From Phragmites australis (Eukaryota > Streptophyta > Magnoliopsida > Poales > Poaceae): DNA of 64,000 bases. The stretch covers positions 1,719,001-1,783,000 of the forward strand of contig NC_084933.1 of NCBI RefSeq assembly GCF_958298935.1, in the 5' to 3' direction. A model generated the notes under the pieces. That model was not told where the DNA came from and ran no database searches. It saw only the letters and a program-made list of their open reading frames with translations. This document shows, piece after piece, positions 60,401 to 64,000 of the stretch (positions within the stretch are counted from its first letter, which is position 1; each line of letters starts with the position of its first letter). The position numbers and the translations under genes are program-made.

Positions 60401-61632
60401 CCAGATCCACCTCATTGTCCTTCGAATACAGGGAGATAAAAAAAACCCCCACGTCATTTTCTCCATCTCCTTAGTTTCTTCAATCCACTGATCGCCGCTT
60501 TTCAGCCGTGTAATGTTGTTCTTTTTCGCTCTCCATACAGCCTTTCGGTGAAAGAATCTAGTATTACAGTCTCCCTCATGAAGCCAAGCAATACAGGATC
60601 GTTGAAGCTACAGCAATTCCTCTTTATAGAGGAGTTCATCCATCTCCTTGCTCAACCACTTCTCCTCTAAGCGCGCCTCATCAGTGTTAATCGATTTGAG
60701 CTCCTCCAACCTCAGCCATCTTTTTTCAATCTCCGCCGTGACATTTCCTACGTGCTCCTTCCCCCATGCATGTAGAGTGCACATCATGTTCCTAAGCTTG
60801 CACCCAACGTCACCAAGGTTGACCACCGGTCGAGAATGCTCCCATGTAGTTTTTATTTCTTCATACAAACCCTCTTCTCGCTCCCACAAAACTTCATATC
60901 TCCTTACCCTCCTTCCCCTTGTCCGTCCTAGCGGAGTTCTCAGCCTCAACAGCAAAGGGCAGTGATCAGACCGGGAAGACACCAAATAGTGTAGTTGTGC
61001 CTCCAGGAATGCATCAGACCAAGCCTGATTTGCAACTGCATGATCCAATCTCACCTTCACATTGAGAAAGCCATCCTGCTTATTGTCGTATGTCCATGGA
61101 AGCCCTACAAAGCCGATGTCATGCTAATCACAGTGGGAGAGAACTTCGTGAAAGTCCAGCATTAGCCTTTCCGGTCTACGTGATTGAGAGAAGTGCTCCC
61201 CTTGCCACATCACCTCAATGAAGTTACCCATCATTAACCACGGCATCTTCGAATGGCCCTTTATCCTCCTCAATAGTATCCACATATGATGTCTATCTTG
61301 CATCTTCGACTCACCATACACAAAAGTTGCACGCCAAAGCATCCCCGAATCTCCCTCCTTTATATGAACATCAATATGATGCAAGCCATAGGACAACAAC
61401 TCCACAGCTACCCCCTCTTCCCAAAACAGCGCAAGTCCCCCTCCCTTGCCTTCTCCCTTCACAACAAAACAATGTTTCATTCCAAACCACCAAACAATCT
61501 TCCTCACATACTCACAATCTTGGCGAGTCTTAGACAGGAAAATGAGTTTGGGCATGTAGGTCTGCACAACACAGACCAGCTCCTAAACTGTACGGGTTTG
61601 CCCAAGACCCCGACAATTCCAACTTAGACAAT
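57500..61632 (-). pseudogene. LINE ORF2 remnant: endonuclease, reverse transcriptase, zf-RVT, RNase H
   Basis: Read on the minus strand. The endonuclease starts SWNCRGLGQTRTV (61630), reads AVELLSYGLHHIDVHIKEGD, has MGNFIE where GDFNE is expected (Asp to Asn at 61223-61225), and keeps SDHCPL near 60960. The reverse transcriptase reads MNVDLCKDFMDGEISDALFQ to DTSIVLIPKKNDPETLKDFR (60360-60090), then FTDDSLLFF (about 59577), the metal-binding site. zf-RVT (58625-58206) has CSTCSLCGSTEEDGFHAVVRC. RNase H (57930-57530) follows WISPPVGWAK. Several stops and frameshifts (for example near 61590, 61120, 60040, 59700) break the frame. Confidence 0.85.
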
Positions 61633-61635
61633 ACA

Positions 61636-62873
61636 TTAGGCCCGGCGGCGCCCCTCAGAGGAGCTCGCCAATTTTTCCAAGTTATTGTTTGATGTCGTGT
61701 TTCCTTCCTTCTTCTGTTGCTTACTGTCGCCACTATGTTGTGCTGTGACATCTCCAATCAAAGCATCAATGTGCACCGCACTCTCCACCTCAACGTGAGG
61801 GAAATCTGTCAAGGTGAGCAGATCCCCCCTCCTTCCCTCAACGCCACCATCCATCTCTATTCTCCTCTTGCATGAAGGGCCTGCATGAGCCTTCATCGCA
61901 AGACGTTTTTCTAGGCTCGTCGTAGTGCTTCGTATGTCATCATCTTCCTCTAGCTCCTCTGACTCAAAACTACTCCTTGACATCCCGTGTCCCCCACGAC
62001 CACCACGTCCACAGCTACTCCCATGACCTCTTCCTCCCCCCATCCAGTCTTCCTTCTTTCTGAACTCTGGCTCAATGAGCGTCGCCGGAAACCCAATCAC
62101 CTCCTCCGAGTGAACCCCATCACCACACTCCTTCGTAACGTGACCAACCAGACCGCACACTCCACAGAACACCGGCATCTTCTCGTACATAAAACGAAAG
62201 AACATCTTCTTCTTGTTTAAAGACAAGCTCACCACCCTCGTGAGAGGTTTGTCGACATCAATCCAGACGCGAACCCTAATCCCATCGCCATGACCTTTCA
62301 CCAAGAGCTCATCCAATCGAATGACAATGCCCACCCACCGTGCCAGTTGGGATGCTATACTTCCCGTGTGGATTTTTCTTTGAGATCATGCACCTGCACC
62401 CAAGACTAGAAGCATTTGAGTTCCAATGTCTACACCTCCGACTAGCCATCATATTCCACCATCAACACCGGACAACCGCAGAAGATCCACGGTCTGCCAT
62501 CCATCACCCTCTCCCAATCCGCCAAACAATGGAATTGGACCAAGAACATATCATCCTTTAGCGCCCTAAATTCCACGTCCTTCACACAGTACCATGCAGA
62601 TCGCATGTTGCCGAACAATGCCCCATGACTGAACTTCTTCGTGGTATGAACTCTAAGAAGGGCCAACCATCTTGCATCCGCCTCCAGATCCTCTAAACCT
62701 TCCTCCAGGATGACATCCTCCACCTCTTCCTCTCTGAGATCCAAACTCCGCAGCAATTCATCTAGCGATTGCTTTGATGGTGTCACACCGTCGCCTCCAC
62801 CATCATCGCAATCTGCCTTCTTCCCCTTCGCCAGTCCCCCTACCTTCGAGGACGTCGAATTCGCACTAGCCAT
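61636..62873 (-). pseudogene. LINE ORF1 remnant (DUF4283 plus CCHC zinc knuckle)
   Basis: The first part (62873-62442) begins MASANSTSSKVGGLAKGKKA and contains the DUF4283 RNA-binding-like region ending RPWIFCGCPVLMVEYDG. A frame break at about 62440-62335 separates it from the second part (62334-61636). That part holds MPVFCGVCGLVGHVTKEC, a CCHC zinc knuckle, followed by a Gly/Arg-rich and acidic tail. ORF1 proteins bind LINE RNA. This one is disrupted. Confidence 0.82.
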
Positions 62874-63053
62874 CGATCACTATCGTGCCACTATCACCTG
62901 GAGAAGCGATGATATTGGACGAGAGAAGCTTCCCAATCAATTCCGGAGCGGAAACAGGTCGAGATCTGGTAGGTTTTTGGTGGACTCCCAGGCGCCGCCA
63001 AGGAGGAGGGAAACCCTAGAAGTTAGGGTAAAAGACGTTGTAACAACTCCATT

Positions 63054-63240
63054 TTGCGCAGTTGCAAAATATGTTATGGAAAGTGGTGGGTTTTGCCTTG
63101 GTTTGCGTGTTTTCAGTCCAGAAAATGTAGCTGATATGTTTGGAGGTTGCATTTTGTATTTCCCTGCAAGTTGCTTGCGTTTGATCTAACTGGATGTGCA
63201 ACTTTGTGCCAAAACATTCGGAAGACGCCCAACATAGCTT
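63054..63240 (+). pseudogene. Old LINE (host of the nest), right fragment
   Basis: It starts with the right target duplication (63054-63069). The plus-strand frame reads CAVAKYVMESGGFCLGLRVF and then SPENVADMFGG, continuing the zf-RVT zinc domain cut at 57426 (TINHLLFHC-TVVK). Similarity fades after about 63190. Confidence 0.75.
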
Positions 63241-63496
63241 GTTTTGATAGTCAACGTCCAGCTGAACCAAATTCTAGTCATTTTCAGGCTTGCAGGTACC
63301 TATTGCAGTGGGCAATACTAAAATAATGGGGAAACACAAGGAAGTGCTGATGAATAAGCTAAGCAGCTGACATTTTTCAAAAGACAAGAGAGTGGAACCA
63401 AATAATGCATCGGAGAAGGAATGGTTTTGGTTTTGATTATCCTTCTGGTTGTTAAGGTTTACTTGATCCTTCTCTGTTAAAACCGAATGCTTATAA

Positions 63497-63707
63497 GGGC
63501 ATGTTTGTTTTAGCTCTAGATTATAAGAATCAAGTCCAGTTTGCAGAATCTGTGGAAACTTATTCCCATCAGATTATGGGTTATATGATTTCATAGTACA
63601 ACTTGCCTTTTGGATTGTGAGAATCAACTTTTATATTATGACTATTTATTTTTGCTTTTACTTTTAAGGCTAAAATCCATAATCAGAATAAAAAAACAAA
63701 CATGACC
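63497..63707. mobile_element. Tourist-like MITE
   Basis: About 211 bp with inverted ends GGGCATGTTTGTTTT and the complement of AAACAAACATGACC. TAA precedes it and TTA follows it. The interior is AT-rich and non-coding. The GGGCATGTTTG end is of the kind seen in grass Tourist families. Confidence 0.7.
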
Positions 63708-64000
63708 TTAACTCCTGTCTTTAGGGAGTTTGAAGAGCATGGCATTTTCTATACCGTTTATTTTCTATAAAATGAACGGGTTATAGCATATCTGAACGAT
63801 CTTTATTGTCCACACGTCTGGATTCTACGGCTGACTTTGATAGTTGGACCCCCCCCCCCTCCTCCATATTTATGGAGCTTAATTAATTCTCTCCCCCAAA
63901 ACTCATAAATTGTGGAACCAATAATCATTGCATGCAGATCACCAAGAAAATGATCCATTGAATGACATAGTGGCCTTACATGCACGCAAAAGATGAGAAA
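63708..64000. other. Window end without recognised gene
   Basis: AT-rich, with an imperfect inverted repeat around 63755-63783 (CCGTTTATTTTCTA and its complement) and a C-run at 63850-63858. I see no gene. Confidence 0.4.

Larger units (their letters stand above)
57427..63053 (-). mobile_element. L1-type LINE with RNase H, minus strand, near full length
   Basis: 5.6 kb, bounded by a 16-bp target duplication. On the minus strand it runs from a GC-rich 5' leader (63053-62874), through ORF1 (62873-61636), to ORF2 with endonuclease, reverse transcriptase, zf-RVT and RNase H (about 61630-57500), and a short tail with AATAAAC near 57455. Length and domain order fit plant L1 elements that acquired a ribonuclease H. 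The tail is odd: the sense strand ends in a T-run next to the duplication instead of an A-run. Both ORFs carry stops or frameshifts, so it is inactive. Confidence 0.85.

Overview
This is a piece of a grass (Poaceae) nuclear genome. The signs are spliced genes with GT-AG introns, GC-rich first exons, long AT-rich intergenic stretches, nested LTR retrotransposons, grass-type CACTA, hAT-like and Tourist/Harbinger-like DNA transposons, and a fragment of plastid DNA carrying rps19 and psbM. A panicoid grass is my best guess, from repeat style only. No prokaryotic genes, CRISPR array or operon is present. Most open frames in the window are shadows or fall inside repeats.

Layout. 1-672 is one end of a CACTA transposon. 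1052-4239 and 5006-8964 are two long solo LTRs in opposite orientations, each with a target-site duplication (TSD). 9269-16747 is a complete but non-autonomous LTR retrotransposon (TSD ATACT) whose interior is three tandem arrays. It lies about 100 bp upstream of the first gene, an SGNH-fold carbohydrate esterase (16852-19764, plus strand, two exons). 20177-20760 is a composite nuclear plastid insertion. 22172-26866 (minus strand, seven exons) encodes a RanBP2-type zinc-finger protein whose upstream region carries a hAT-like element with a Tourist-like MITE inside it.

28.4-38.3 kb is a minus-strand Copia remnant. Its gag is split by a Ty3/gypsy element (31791-37956), and its protease active site is split by a MITE (30653-30919). 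38.3-42.6 kb holds nothing I can name. 42839-45767 is a minus-strand CC-NB-LRR (NLR) resistance-gene relative. Frameshifts break its N-terminal part, and its P-loop is readable only out of frame.

From about 46.1 kb to 63.2 kb is a three-layer nest. An old plus-strand LINE is split first by a SIRE/Maximus-like Copia (46277-56923) and again by a minus-strand L1-type LINE (57427-63053). The old LINE's protein can be read across both insertions. A small Tourist-like MITE follows at 63497-63707.

The host genes number three: the esterase, the zinc-finger protein and the damaged NLR. They do not form a pathway. The main interest is the insertion history, the repeat-array element upstream of the esterase with an LTR promoter pointing at it, the plastid insertion, and the decay pattern of the NLR.
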